A stretch of DNA of 51,963 bases from Corynebacterium sp. (GTDB lineage: Bacteria > Actinomycetota > Actinomycetes > Mycobacteriales > Mycobacteriaceae), in the NCBI RefSeq assembly GCF_030532965.1, contig NZ_JAUNKC010000024.1, forward strand, positions 1 through 51,963. Reading direction: 5' to 3'. The notes under the pieces are model-generated. The model was given only the letters and a program-made list of their open reading frames with translations. It ran no database searches and was not told the origin of the DNA. Shown here piece after piece: positions 17,753 through 26,921 of the stretch (positions within the stretch are counted from its first letter, which is position 1; each line of letters opens with the position of its first letter). The translations under genes were made by a program, and so were the position numbers.

Positions 17753-20481
17753 TCGGCCGTGGGCTGTTCCGTGGGAACCAGCGGATTGGGGATATCGACG
17801 TAGATATCCCCAGCCTGTGGGTCTAAAGACATCCGCACAAACGCCTTTTGTTTGATGGTCGGGGACAACAGCGCGTCAATATCCTCCTGCGGTGGATTAT
17901 GCGTGGCGATCAGCTCGTCGACGATCATGCGAATGCGATCCCAATCGCAGGGGAAGCCCGCCAAATTGCCCAGGAAGGTGGCGTAATAGCCCTTATTACA
18001 AAACTCGGCGTGATCCTCGGTTAAGGTGACCGCGCCTTCTTCCAACGGAATGTCCGTCGCGCGTTCCTTCAACGCCCTAAGTCCGGAGAAATCCCGCAAG
18101 CCTAAGCCCGTGTAGGTGCCGGTGTCGTCGAAAAGCAGAAGGGCATTTTGCAAATGCGCCTCCAGCGCTATTCCGTGATTCCACATGGTGGGCAGCACCG
18201 TTTCAAGCAGGTCGCGGACGTAGCCCTCGGGTGGCGCTTCGTTGCGCAACGCCGTCGCGGAAATCGCCACCGTCGCCGAGCCAATATCCGCCGACCGGAT
18301 AAGCGTGCTGAGGCTGCGGCTAATGCGGGGATCGAAAATCACGCCCCGGTAGGCGCAACCAGCGATTTCCGGCAGCACCGTCACCGCGGGATTGGTACGC
18401 GCCAAAAGCCGGGCAATATAATCCGCCACTTTCGGCGTTCCCAGCGCCGAATCCGCCGACATCGACCGACGGGTGGAGGTCAGCACCACGTCGATCGACG
18501 TCTTGATATATAGCCGCTTCCCCGAGGTCCCCCGATGATAAGTCAACGCGGTGCGCATGGAAATGGTCGGCAATACCGGCAATGTGACACCGAAGTCCAC
18601 CACCTTTTCGCCGAACTGCGGGGCAATAATATGCTCCCACTGCCACGGGTGCACCGGGACGATACGCAGCGGCGTATCCGGCACCAGATCGGGAAATTCC
18701 CGCCGCAGAATAGCGGTGACATCGCCGGTCTCATTGAGCATCCCCACCGGCACCCCAATCAGCTTGAGGTGGGTGACTCGGAAATTCTCCGGCCCGTACA
18801 ACCGGGAATCTTCCGGGCTAAAACCCCGCCGTAGCTTTGCTAACGGGTGGACGTTATGGCCGGTGATGGTCAGCGAATCTGCCAATACCCCCACAAAATC
18901 GACCGGAACTACCGGAAGATTCCGCCGTCGCTTTTCGACGACCTGCTTAACCTGCGCCAACGTTGCAATCGCATTGTCAATATCCTCGGCGTTGGGGTCC
19001 TCAGCCACCTGCTCCATCTCTTTAGCCGCAGCTAACCGGCTACGCACATGCTGCCGGGCCCACTCGGTTTCATCGATGCGTGGCGGCATGCTGATCGGAT
19101 TATCAAACCACACATAGTCCTGTTCGGTCACCGCACCGGATAGCCGCATTCCCAACACCCGCTTCCGCGGCAGCCGGTGTGCTAAGCCATCGATCTCAAT
19201 ATCGGCCGGGTCGATCCCGGCGGCGTCGCAAAGCCCCAGAATCAGATTGCTAATCATCGGGTAGATCAGTTTTGCCCGAGCAGTGTCATAATCCGCGCAG
19301 ATCAAAGCGGTGTCGGCCAAGAATCCCCAATCGCGCTGGCGGTAAAACGGCGAATCCGCCACGATGCGGCAGCCGCCGAAATCCCGGACCGTCACCGCAT
19401 AGGGCATACCGTCGCGCAGCTTGAGCACCGTATTCTGCGGGTGCGGTTCCAGCGCCAGGCCGTACTCCGCCAATTCCAGTGCCGGAGTGATGAGAATATG
19501 CGCTAACCTGCCGAACCACTCGGCGGCAGTCACACCCGATTCGGCTAAGACCTCATGGAACAGCAGTTTCCCGGTGATCGGGTTGGTGGCCATGAGTGCC
19601 GCCACCGGAATCCCATCCGGCTCGGCACGCACGATCGCCCCTAATTCGTCCGAGACCCGCACCCCGGCCAAATCGTGGCCCACGGTAAACGCGGGAGTGT
19701 CGTCAACCGTGTACGGTGCGATGCCGCGTCGTCGAATAGCGGCGAGCGCCTCGCCCGCGATGATCGGACCTGCCAACGCCGCCCGCGAAATCCCCCGGAT
19801 CGCACCGGTGAGCTGGAAACTCACCGAGGTTTTAATGTGGACGCAGCCGGTCTCGTCGGACACCCGCAAGGTACGCACACTCATCAGCGGTTCCGCCCGG
19901 GCGGTCGTCTCTAACAGCCGAATATCGTCCGAGAGCTGCACCACGTTCGCCAATTGCCACGGGTGCACCGGCACCACCACAAAACCCGGCGGCACTTCGG
20001 CCAACAGCCGCGCGGCCAAGCCGGGGATGTGTTCCTTAAACGCAGCGATCACCGAAATCCCGCTGTGCTCCGCGATGGTTTCCCGCACCGCCAAAAACGG
20101 CAAGGCGAAGCTTTCCACCTGCTCCGGCAGCACCTGCGCAAACCCGGGGCCTAATCCCAATGTTGTTTTCGCACACGGGTGCTTCGGGTGGCCTTCGCAG
20201 ATGATTTGCTCTAAATTTCCAAGCTCAGTACGGCCTGCGTAGCGGCGCGCCACCCCGGCGCGGGCGCGGGCCAAGCCCACGACGCTATCGGCTAATTCCA
20301 AAGCAGTACGCTCAAAATTGGTGGCTGGCACCGCCAACACGGGGCGCACCGCTTCCAAGACTGCCACCGGGTCGGCATCCGGGGCGATGGAATCTACAAC
20401 CGAGTAATCGGTGAGTAATTCCTCTTCCCGCAGCGCGGTAAGCAACCGGGACAAAATGGTGCGCTGGGCAGTGTCAGTCAT
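17749..20481 (-). CDS. Fused double IucA/IucC-family (NIS) siderophore synthetase
   Basis: A 910-residue protein with two complete NIS synthetase domains. NIS enzymes adenylate a carboxylate such as citrate and condense it with an amine or alcohol. Domain 1: GHPKHP 97-102, VHPWQ 172-176, TGAIR 225-229, EPHPQN 345-350. Domain 2: GHNVHP 541-546, VHPWQ 610-614, TSTRR 668-672, EAHLQN 774-779. Domain 2 keeps the TSxxR motif; domain 1 has TGAIR and T in place of the usual Arg after GHPxHPxxK, so the domains may use different substrates or one may be weak. Similar fused synthetases (CiuE type) occur in C. diphtheriae siderophore loci. It overlaps the upstream cyclase gene by 4 nt (ATGA). No exporter, thioesterase or siderophore uptake protein is adjacent. 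Confidence 0.88.
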   Translation of the reverse strand: MTDTAQRTILSRLLTALREEELLTDYSVVDSIAPDADPVAVLEAVRPVLAVPATNFERTALELADSVVGLARARAGVARRYAGRTELGNLEQIICEGHPKHPCAKTTLGLGPGFAQVLPEQVESFALPFLAVRETIAEHSGISVIAAFKEHIPGLAARLLAEVPPGFVVVPVHPWQLANVVQLSDDIRLLETTARAEPLMSVRTLRVSDETGCVHIKTSVSFQLTGAIRGISRAALAGPIIAGEALAAIRRRGIAPYTVDDTPAFTVGHDLAGVRVSDELGAIVRAEPDGIPVAALMATNPITGKLLFHEVLAESGVTAAEWFGRLAHILITPALELAEYGLALEPHPQNTVLKLRDGMPYAVTVRDFGGCRIVADSPFYRQRDWGFLADTALICADYDTARAKLIYPMISNLILGLCDAAGIDPADIEIDGLAHRLPRKRVLGMRLSGAVTEQDYVWFDNPISMPPRIDETEWARQHVRSRLAAAKEMEQVAEDPNAEDIDNAIATLAQVKQVVEKRRRNLPVVPVDFVGVLADSLTITGHNVHPLAKLRRGFSPEDSRLYGPENFRVTHLKLIGVPVGMLNETGDVTAILRREFPDLVPDTPLRIVPVHPWQWEHIIAPQFGEKVVDFGVTLPVLPTISMRTALTYHRGTSGKRLYIKTSIDVVLTSTRRSMSADSALGTPKVADYIARLLARTNPAVTVLPEIAGCAYRGVIFDPRISRSLSTLIRSADIGSATVAISATALRNEAPPEGYVRDLLETVLPTMWNHGIALEAHLQNALLLFDDTGTYTGLGLRDFSGLRALKERATDIPLEEGAVTLTEDHAEFCNKGYYATFLGNLAGFPCDWDRIRMIVDELIATHNPPQEDIDALLSPTIKQKAFVRMSLDPQAGDIYVDIPNPLVPTEQPTAD

Positions 20482-21221
20482 ACTGTCATTGGTAGCACGG
20501 CAACCGCCCGGACTGGGAACCCGGTGCCCAGCGCAGGTTTTGGCCAGGCCGCAATCAGCAGTGCCCCGGTTGCTGGCACCAGGTCAAGTCCGGTCATGCG
20601 TTCAATCTGCCACCGGCCTAACTCCAAGATTCGCAATTGTGCCGGAAACTCCTCCCGCGACACCATAACACCCGGGTCGGTATCAAGAGTTTCATGGCCG
20701 ATGGCGGTGATACTTCGTTCAGTCACCAACCATTCGATAACTTGAGGAGTCCAACCAGGGCAGTGGGCGATGCCATCGGCGTCCTGATTAGTCATGAGCT
20801 CCGGATCGGGCCACCGTTTGGACCAGTCGGAGCGAAACGCCACGAAGGCGTGTGCCGGTATTTGGCCGTAGTGTTCTTCCCATCGCTCAATATCGGCGAT
20901 GCTCGGCGTGAAGTCCGCGTCGGTGGCCACCTCGGCTGTGAAATCCAGGACCACCAGCGGCAGAAGCATCTCGGAAACGGGAATATCGTCCAGTCGCCGT
21001 CCGCCCACCACCGCATGCGCCGGGGCGTCGACGTGGGTTCCCCACTGGCCTACCAAGGAAAATACCGTTGCAAGGCAACCGAGTTGGGGGAGGTCTGGTA
21101 TGTCGCGTCGTACCTCATCCGGATCGGTCGGGAATTTCGGGATTCCCGGGCCAAACCCATGACTGAGGTCCACGAACTGAAGGTGACGCAGCTGTTCAAC
21201 GACCTGCCACAGATCCGACAT
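20478..21221 (-). CDS. Cyclase-family metal hydrolase 2 (kynurenine-formamidase-like fold)
   Basis: A 247-residue protein of the PF04199-type cyclase family. The metal site motif QWGTHVDAPAH (HxGTHxDxPxH type) and the later GHETLDTDPG are visible. Family members hydrolyse amide or ester bonds, as in N-formylkynurenine formamidase and isatin hydrolase, or act in ring closure in polyketide pathways. GGGAGG lies 7 nt before the ATG at 21221, which decides that start over 21236. It is a close paralogue of the next gene upstream and overlaps the NIS synthetase by 4 nt. A role in preparing or releasing a siderophore building block is an inference from the operon only. Confidence 0.8.
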   Translation of the reverse strand: MSDLWQVVEQLRHLQFVDLSHGFGPGIPKFPTDPDEVRRDIPDLPQLGCLATVFSLVGQWGTHVDAPAHAVVGGRRLDDIPVSEMLLPLVVLDFTAEVATDADFTPSIADIERWEEHYGQIPAHAFVAFRSDWSKRWPDPELMTNQDADGIAHCPGWTPQVIEWLVTERSITAIGHETLDTDPGVMVSREEFPAQLRILELGRWQIERMTGLDLVPATGALLIAAWPKPALGTGFPVRAVAVLPMTV

Positions 21222-21253
21222 GTCAGTACCTCCCATGGTGATGTGCGGGTGGT

Positions 21254-21988
21254 TTACACGATAGCGAAGGCGCGCGCCGGGAAGCCAGTGCCGTTTAATG
21301 GTTTCGGCCAGGTAGCCACGATGAGTGCACCGGTGGCAGGCACTTGGTCCAGGTTGGCTAACAGCTCAATCTGCCACTTATCGTGTTGGAGCAGCAGCAA
21401 TTCAGCTGGGAGCGCGCCGCCGGACACCACGATGCCCTGGTCGGTGTCGGTGGTTTCGTGGCCGATGGCGGTGATGTCGCGTTCGGTAATGAGCCATTCG
21501 ATAACGTGAGGAGTCCAACCGGGGTAGTGGGCGATGCCGTCGGCGTCTTTGTTGGCCACCAGCTCCGGATCAGGCCAGCGCTTGGACCAGTCGGAGCGAA
21601 ACGCCACGAAGGCACCCGCCGGGATCTGTCCGTGTTGTTCTTCCCACCGCGTAATGTCGGCGATGGTTGGCGTGAAGTCTGCGTCGTCGGCGACCTCGGC
21701 GGTGAAATCCAGGACCACCAGCGGCAGAATCATTTGCTTGACGTCGATATTGTCCAAGGTGCGTGCGCCCGCCACGAAGTGTACGGGCGGGTCAACGTGG
21801 GTGCCCCATTGGCCGACGAAACTGTATTGGGTGACCTCAAATCCGTGTTCCGGGACGTTAAATAGCGTGGTCCGTTCTTCGTCGGGAAGCAGGTGGAACC
21901 GGGGCTGTCCGGCCTGGAAGGCGTGGGTGAGATCGACGAAGGTGTGCTCGGTGCGTAAGGTGTGGGCTAATTGCCAAAGATCTGTCAT
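21254..21988 (-). CDS. Cyclase-family metal hydrolase 1 (paralogue of 20478-21221)
   Basis: A 244-residue protein with the same motifs as its neighbour (QWGTHVDPPVH, GHETTDTDQG) and long identical stretches such as LPLVVLDFTAEV and AFVAFRSDWSKRWPDPEL. The two are clearly a tandem duplication. The first His of the second HxxxH-like triplet is kept, so both are probably active. The ATG at 21988 is taken rather than the TTG at 21997. It is the first gene of the cyclase-cyclase-NIS operon; I see no convincing DtxR box in the 105 nt before it. Confidence 0.8.
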   Translation of the reverse strand: MTDLWQLAHTLRTEHTFVDLTHAFQAGQPRFHLLPDEERTTLFNVPEHGFEVTQYSFVGQWGTHVDPPVHFVAGARTLDNIDVKQMILPLVVLDFTAEVADDADFTPTIADITRWEEQHGQIPAGAFVAFRSDWSKRWPDPELVANKDADGIAHYPGWTPHVIEWLITERDITAIGHETTDTDQGIVVSGGALPAELLLLQHDKWQIELLANLDQVPATGALIVATWPKPLNGTGFPARAFAIV

Positions 21989-22093
21989 GGCAGACAACTT
22001 AGTCTAGGAATATTTGAACCGCATAGTCTAGCCCGGCGGCTATGAATAAAATTCTGGTTGCAGCGAATTTTCGGCATTGGCTAAGGTGGGGGA

Positions 22094-22786
22094 ATGGATA
22101 CTTTGGCACAGTTTTGGCCGCCGTTTGCGCTGACCATGACCGCCACGGACGGTGAGCGCTCTATCATTCTGCGGGTTGTTCGTGATGACGATCTGGTTGA
22201 ATTGAGCGACATTACCGAAGCGGATATTTACGGCTCGGAAGTGCCGTCCTATGCTTTCGTGTGGCTCAATGCTCCGTATCCGGAGCGGGTTGCCGCATCT
22301 TTCCAATTCCGGTGGAATAATCGCGCGCAATTAAAACCGGAATCCTGGTCCTTGGATTTCGTCGCACGCGACGCCAATACCGGTGAGGTTATCGGTGGGA
22401 TGGACATACGGGCGACTGATTTCGCAAAGACCCGCACCGTGGAAACTGGCTCTTGGGTGTTTCACAAGCACCAGGGATCCGGCTACGGCTCGCTTATGCG
22501 CCACGCATTAATCCAGCTCGCCTTCGATGTCTTCGGCGCCGCCCGGGTGGAAACCGGCTGGCATGAGGGCAATATCGCGTCTGCGCGGGTGAGCGAAAAA
22601 CTCGGGTACAGCGTTTTCCCCACGGATCGAACCAGCCCGGTTTATGACGGATCGTTGCAGCCAGTCATCGGGGCGGCGCTGTCGCCGGAAGCTTATCGAC
22701 GTTCAAACGTCGTCGTCACCATCGACGGCGTTCGCCCCGAACTGGGGGCGATGCTGGGCTTAACGCAGGCGGACCGACAGAAGTAG
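22094..22786 (+). CDS. GNAT-family N-acetyltransferase (RimJ/RimL-like)
   Basis: A 230-residue protein with the GNAT core: an opening LRVVRDDDLVELSDI strand-helix, then ETGSWVFHKHQGSGYGSLMRHALIQLAF, where the HQGSGYG loop is the acetyl-CoA binding turn, and GWHEGNIASARVSEKLGYSVF, the family's N-x-x-S-x-x-v-x-e-K-l-G-y motif. Acetyl acceptor unknown. It is transcribed away from the cyclase operon and ends at a hairpin shared with wzt. Confidence 0.8.
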   Translation: MDTLAQFWPPFALTMTATDGERSIILRVVRDDDLVELSDITEADIYGSEVPSYAFVWLNAPYPERVAASFQFRWNNRAQLKPESWSLDFVARDANTGEVIGGMDIRATDFAKTRTVETGSWVFHKHQGSGYGSLMRHALIQLAFDVFGAARVETGWHEGNIASARVSEKLGYSVFPTDRTSPVYDGSLQPVIGAALSPEAYRRSNVVVTIDGVRPELGAMLGLTQADRQK

Positions 22787-22816
22787 TACAACCACCGCCC
22801 AGGTGGCGGTGTTCTA
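22787..22816. terminator. Hairpin between convergent GNAT and wzt genes
   Basis: ACCGCC (22794-22799) pairs with GGCGGT (22805-22810), with an alternative CCACC/GGTGG pairing. There is no long T run, so the hairpin is only a likely terminator. Confidence 0.45.
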
Positions 22817-22822
22817 CACCAC

Positions 22823-23629
22823 TTAGGGATTAGCCTGGGCCTTTTGCTTCTCTAAATCCATAAGGACCCGGCGCACGTGATTGGCTGCTCCTTCGCCTTC
22901 GTAGGCTTCGACGATATCGGGGATAGGGCCAGCCTGCCGGATTTCGCCATGATCCACCCACAGCGCGGTATCGCACAGCTGAGCCAAGAAGTCATTGGAG
23001 TGGGAGGCAAACACCAAAATGCCGGAACGCTCCACGAGCTCTTGGAGCCGGGTGCGCGCTTTGGCCATGAATGCGGCATCCACCGCGCCGATTCCCTCGT
23101 CGAGAAGCAAAATCTCCGGCTCAATGGAGGTAACCACACCCAACGCTAATCGGATTCGCATGCCGGTGGAATAGGTGCGAAGCGGCATGGCCAGATAATC
23201 ACCCAACTCGGAAAACTCGGCGATCTCATCCATTTTCTGCTTCATCTGCTTCCGGGTCTGGCCTAAGAACAACCCCCGAATAACGATGTTTTCAAATCCG
23301 GATATCTCCGGATCCATTCCCACGCCCAGGTCAAAAACTGGTGCGACCCGGCCCCGAATGTGGGCGGAACCCCGGGTTGGTTCATAAATTCCAGACAGCA
23401 GGCGCAGCAGCGTGGATTTACCGGCACCGTTGTGGCCAACCAGGCCCACCCGGTCGCCCTCCCGAAGATGCAGATTGACGTTTTTCAACGCCTCCACCAC
23501 AACGGTGTTGTCTTTATTCCGGCCGATGGCGCCACCGGCCGCCCCAAGGAATGCCTTTTTCATCGAACGGGACTTCGCGTCAAAAATAGGGAAGTCTACG
23601 CACGCGTTGTAGGTATCGATCGAAACCAT
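22823..23629 (-). CDS. wzt: Galactan/polysaccharide ABC exporter, ATP-binding protein (Wzt-like, Rv3781 type)
   Basis: 268 residues. Walker A GHNGAGKST near residue 65, signature YSTGMRIRLALG, Walker B EILLLDEG and switch His in FASHSNDF. The N-terminus VSIDTYNACVDFPIFDAKSRSMKK is characteristic of the mycobacterial homologue next to glfT1. With the permease it is thought to flip lipid-linked galactan across the membrane before arabinan is added. A CAGGAG site 7 nt before the start supports 23629. Only 15 nt separate it from the permease gene. Confidence 0.88.
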   Translation of the reverse strand: MVSIDTYNACVDFPIFDAKSRSMKKAFLGAAGGAIGRNKDNTVVVEALKNVNLHLREGDRVGLVGHNGAGKSTLLRLLSGIYEPTRGSAHIRGRVAPVFDLGVGMDPEISGFENIVIRGLFLGQTRKQMKQKMDEIAEFSELGDYLAMPLRTYSTGMRIRLALGVVTSIEPEILLLDEGIGAVDAAFMAKARTRLQELVERSGILVFASHSNDFLAQLCDTALWVDHGEIRQAGPIPDIVEAYEGEGAANHVRRVLMDLEKQKAQANP

Positions 23630-23644
23630 TGAAAAACTCCTGCC

Positions 23645-24565
23645 TTAAACCCAGTAACTAACCCTAAACCGCCACTGGCGCATGGCCAGCATGGCCACCG
23701 CCAAACCAGCCACGGTGCACGCAAGCACCACCCACCAGTGATATGTTGGCAAGTCGGCTCCAATCAGCGGCGCACGCACCACCTCCATGTAGTGGTACAG
23801 CGGGTTAAGCTGCGCGAGTTTAGCCCGTTCCGAGATCGCCCCGCCTTGGTCTTTAAGCGTTTGGGTCATCCACACGATCGGGGTGACATAGAACAACAAC
23901 TGCACTCCTGCTTCCAGCAGCGGGGCGACGTCGCGATAACGAGTGGCGATAATGCCGAAGAACATCGAAACCCACACGCCATTGGCGATCAACAGCAGCA
24001 TCGCGGGGATCGCTAGCAATAAATCCCAGCCCAAGGCGCGGGGGAAAATAAGCATGAGGATTACCCAGATAACCAGGTTATGGCCTAAAAACAACGTTTG
24101 TTTCCATACCAACCGGTACACATGGACGGACAATGCTGAAGGCAATTGCTTAATAAGACCTTCGTTTTCGATGAAAACCTGGGCTCCTTCCTTGATGCAG
24201 CCTGAAATAAACGTCCACATGATTAAGCCAACTGTGACGTGGGGGAGAAATTCGGCTACCGGAATTTTAAACAAAACCGAGTACAACAGACCAAGAGCCA
24301 ACGCCATCACACCGGTAGCGATGGTGATCCACAACGGGCCTAACACCGAACGGCGATAACGCTGTTTGATGTCTTGCCACCCCAAACTCAACCACAGTTC
24401 GTGTTGCTTAAAACCACGAAGCAAATCGTGCCATGCGGCCTTGAATGTCTTAGATTCTGACGGTTCTGGGTCCGAAGCGGCCGCCGCAGTGATACGGTCA
24501 ATTTGATTCGACAATTTAGCCCTCAGGGCTGAGTCGAGCTTTTTGTAGTCTTCTTGATCCTGCAC
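23645..24565 (-). CDS. wzm: Galactan/polysaccharide ABC exporter, permease (Wzm-like, Rv3783 type)
   Basis: A 306-residue ABC-2 type membrane protein with six hydrophobic segments and the family signature QRYRRSVLGPLW near residue 67, followed by the PLWITIATG membrane entry. It pairs with the Wzt-like ATPase just downstream. A soluble N-terminal stretch of about 45 residues rich in Ala and charged residues precedes the conserved part. The start is a GTG with no clear binding site, so the true N-terminus may be shorter. Confidence 0.86.
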   Translation of the reverse strand: MQDQEDYKKLDSALRAKLSNQIDRITAAAASDPEPSESKTFKAAWHDLLRGFKQHELWLSLGWQDIKQRYRRSVLGPLWITIATGVMALALGLLYSVLFKIPVAEFLPHVTVGLIMWTFISGCIKEGAQVFIENEGLIKQLPSALSVHVYRLVWKQTLFLGHNLVIWVILMLIFPRALGWDLLLAIPAMLLLIANGVWVSMFFGIIATRYRDVAPLLEAGVQLLFYVTPIVWMTQTLKDQGGAISERAKLAQLNPLYHYMEVVRAPLIGADLPTYHWWVVLACTVAGLAVAMLAMRQWRFRVSYWV

Positions 24566-24655
24566 AAATGTTTAGCTTAGCTGGCTTGGTGCGCTAAATG
24601 GGCATGGAGGGCATACTATTTATGCGTTGGTTGTGTACACACTAAAGGAGTACTG

Positions 24656-25843
24656 ATGGTCTTTGACGTTGCCCGCGTTCGAGGTTTGTACACCTCACTT
24701 GGTGATGGCTGGACATATTTGTGCGCCCATGCGCAGCCACAAATACCCGAGCGAGTGTCATCGGCAGTTGCACGCGGATTTCGGCTTTCCTCGGTCGTGG
24801 AATTCACAGATCCCTTTAAGAGCAACCACATGCTTACCCCCGAAGGAGGGCGATTGGGGGCAGAATCACAATTCGCCTCCGCGCGGTACGCGATCGCAGA
24901 TTTAACCGGCACCTCGCCCGAAGCAATTGTGCTAGCCCCTAGCCTTGATGTTTTATATTCACGGCTGAATCAAGCGTTGCGCCCGGTGCTCCGCCGAGGC
25001 TCACTCCTTGCCTCCCGCGCCGACGTTCGACAGATCGAACACACCGATGTTCACTACGCCGAACCCGACCTCGGCAACGGCGAAGTCCCCGCATGGCAGT
25101 ACGCAAAACTGGTCACCGGGGCGACCCGGCTCGTGACACTATCGGCGGTGCACCCGCAGTTGGGCACGGTGAATAACGTTGCCCGTATCGCGGAAAACGT
25201 CCGGGACCATTCCCGCGCCTGGGTATTGGTTGATGCCACGGGGCTCGCTGGGTTTTCCTCCATCGCGGTAGAAGACCTCGGCGTAGACATGGTGGCGGTC
25301 GACTGCACCGCTTTTGGCGGCCCGCAGGTTGCGGCCCTGGCGCTGCGGGATGTTTCCATGTTCCCCCGGATGGATATGAGCGCCTTTATCAACGACGTCG
25401 CGCCGGGATTGGCGGCCGGAGTGCCCGCCGCCGTCGACCACATTGCTAACTTGGTGGAACAAGATCGTGGGCGTCGCCGGGACCGGCTGATGACGAGTCT
25501 GGAAGAAGCAGGTGGTTACCTGCGCTACCTGGCGGATTACCTGGCCGATTCGCTCAATGCCATGACCCGCTTGCATGTCTTTGGCGTTACCGGCGAGGTG
25601 GCCTTTGGCTCCACTGCGATTAGGGTGCCGCGGGTAACGTTCTGCATCCCAGGCGTGCCGGCGGAGACGATCCACAACCGGTTGATAACCAACCGCATGG
25701 TCACCACCATTGCCTCTGATGATCCGGTGTTGACCTCAATGGGATTGGCGGAAACAGATGGTGCCATCACCGTTGGTCTTGGCCCCTATAACACCACGCA
25801 TGACGTGGACCAGCTGGTGCGGGTGTTGGCGTCGTTAGCTTAA
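24656..25843 (+). CDS. Cysteine-desulfurase-like PLP-fold protein lacking the Schiff-base lysine (Rv3778c type)
   Basis: 395 residues with the fold of class V aminotransferases: N-terminal YLCAHAQPQIP, a central TLSAVHPQLGTVNNV in place of the usual SHVSNVTGTI, and VLVDATGLAGF with the conserved pyridine-facing Asp. The segment that normally carries the PLP lysine (ShHKxxGPxGxGaLyvR) reads VDCTAFGGPQVAALALRD: the lysine is absent. The protein may be inactive as an aminotransferase or act without a covalent cofactor. AAGGAG 6 nt upstream supports the ATG at 24656. Its neighbour is the same quinone oxidoreductase that follows Rv3778c in mycobacteria, so it is an old pair. Confidence 0.75.
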   Translation: MVFDVARVRGLYTSLGDGWTYLCAHAQPQIPERVSSAVARGFRLSSVVEFTDPFKSNHMLTPEGGRLGAESQFASARYAIADLTGTSPEAIVLAPSLDVLYSRLNQALRPVLRRGSLLASRADVRQIEHTDVHYAEPDLGNGEVPAWQYAKLVTGATRLVTLSAVHPQLGTVNNVARIAENVRDHSRAWVLVDATGLAGFSSIAVEDLGVDMVAVDCTAFGGPQVAALALRDVSMFPRMDMSAFINDVAPGLAAGVPAAVDHIANLVEQDRGRRRDRLMTSLEEAGGYLRYLADYLADSLNAMTRLHVFGVTGEVAFGSTAIRVPRVTFCIPGVPAETIHNRLITNRMVTTIASDDPVLTSMGLAETDGAITVGLGPYNTTHDVDQLVRVLASLA

Positions 25844-25898
25844 AGCTTTGCGCCCCGCCTAAGCTTTTCGACGCCACCTAGGCGGGCCGGTGATCACC

Positions 25899-26849
25899 TT
25901 AATCCATGGTGAGTACGAGTTTGCCCGTCACCTCGCCATTTTTCAGCATGTCATGTGCCCGCTGTGCTTCCGCGAGTGGCAGGGTGGCGTGAATCTGATG
26001 CTTAATCACACCTGATTCCAGCAGTGGCCATACATTCGTGATGGTGTCCGCAACGATTCTGGCTTTGTCGTCCCGATCGCGGGCCCGCAACGCGGTCGCG
26101 GAAATCGTGCCGCGTTTTGTCAGCAGTTTGCCGATATTCAATTCGCCCTTGACCCCGCCTTGCAAACCGATGGTGACCATATGTCCATCCATCGCCAGGG
26201 CGGTGAGGTTTTGATCCAAATACTTAGCCCCCATGATGTCGAGGATGCGGTCGCAGCTGTTTTTGAGCACCTCGGCGAAATCCTGTTCCCGGTAATTGAT
26301 GAGGATATCCGCCCCCAATTTCTTACAGGTTTCCAGCTTCTCGGCGCTGCCTGCGGTCACCGCGACGGTTGCCCCCATGTGCTTTGCCAATTGAATGGCG
26401 AAAGTGCCGATGCCGCCCGCACCGCCGTGGATCAAGAAAGTCTGCCCAGCGTTAAGCCCGGTCAACATGCCAATATTCGACCACACGGTGGTGGCCACCT
26501 CGACGATGGCGGCAGCTTCGGCGAAAGAATAGCCCTGTGGGATCGGCAGCAATTGCCCCTCCGGGACGGCAACGAATTCAGCATACCCACCGCCTGCTAA
26601 GAGGCACGCAACTTCTTCGCCCACTGTGCGATCAGTCGTCCCCGGATCGACGATCACCCCAGCGCATTCTAGGCCGATGATGTCTGATTCGCCTTTCGGC
26701 GGTGGGTAGTGGCCCGCGGCCTGGAGGATGTCGGCGCGATTGACACCCGCGGCACGGACTTCAACGAGGACTTCGCCGGGTTGTAGGGTGGGGGTAGGCG
26801 CTTCGGTGAGCTGTAGTTTCTTCTCGTCAGTGACGGATATTGCTTTCAT
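25899..26849 (-). CDS. NAD(P)H:quinone oxidoreductase, zinc-independent MDR family
   Basis: A 316-residue medium-chain dehydrogenase/reductase. VLVEVRAAGVNRADILQAAGHYPPP at the N-terminus, the YxP-type substrate region and the nucleotide loop HGGAGGIGTFAIQLAKHMGATV near residue 140 place it with quinone oxidoreductases (QOR/PIG3-like). No zinc-binding cysteine set is seen. The ATG at 26849 matches the usual MKAI start; a GTG at 26855 is an alternative. It converges on the PLP-fold gene, with one copy of the 10-mer CTTTTCGACG in the 55-nt gap. Confidence 0.88.
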   Translation of the reverse strand: MKAISVTDEKKLQLTEAPTPTLQPGEVLVEVRAAGVNRADILQAAGHYPPPKGESDIIGLECAGVIVDPGTTDRTVGEEVACLLAGGGYAEFVAVPEGQLLPIPQGYSFAEAAAIVEVATTVWSNIGMLTGLNAGQTFLIHGGAGGIGTFAIQLAKHMGATVAVTAGSAEKLETCKKLGADILINYREQDFAEVLKNSCDRILDIMGAKYLDQNLTALAMDGHMVTIGLQGGVKGELNIGKLLTKRGTISATALRARDRDDKARIVADTITNVWPLLESGVIKHQIHATLPLAEAQRAHDMLKNGEVTGKLVLTMD

Positions 26850-26921
26850 ACTCACCCACGTTAGGTGAAATTCGGGCGGAATGCGCTACACTCTTAAAAG
26901 TCTGTTGCAAACCAGACATCA

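Noticed and set aside
21989..22093. DtxR box upstream of the cyclase-NIS operon
   Set aside because: Only weak partial dyads (TAGCCCGGCGGCTA) are present; none matches the 19-bp DtxR consensus well enough to report.
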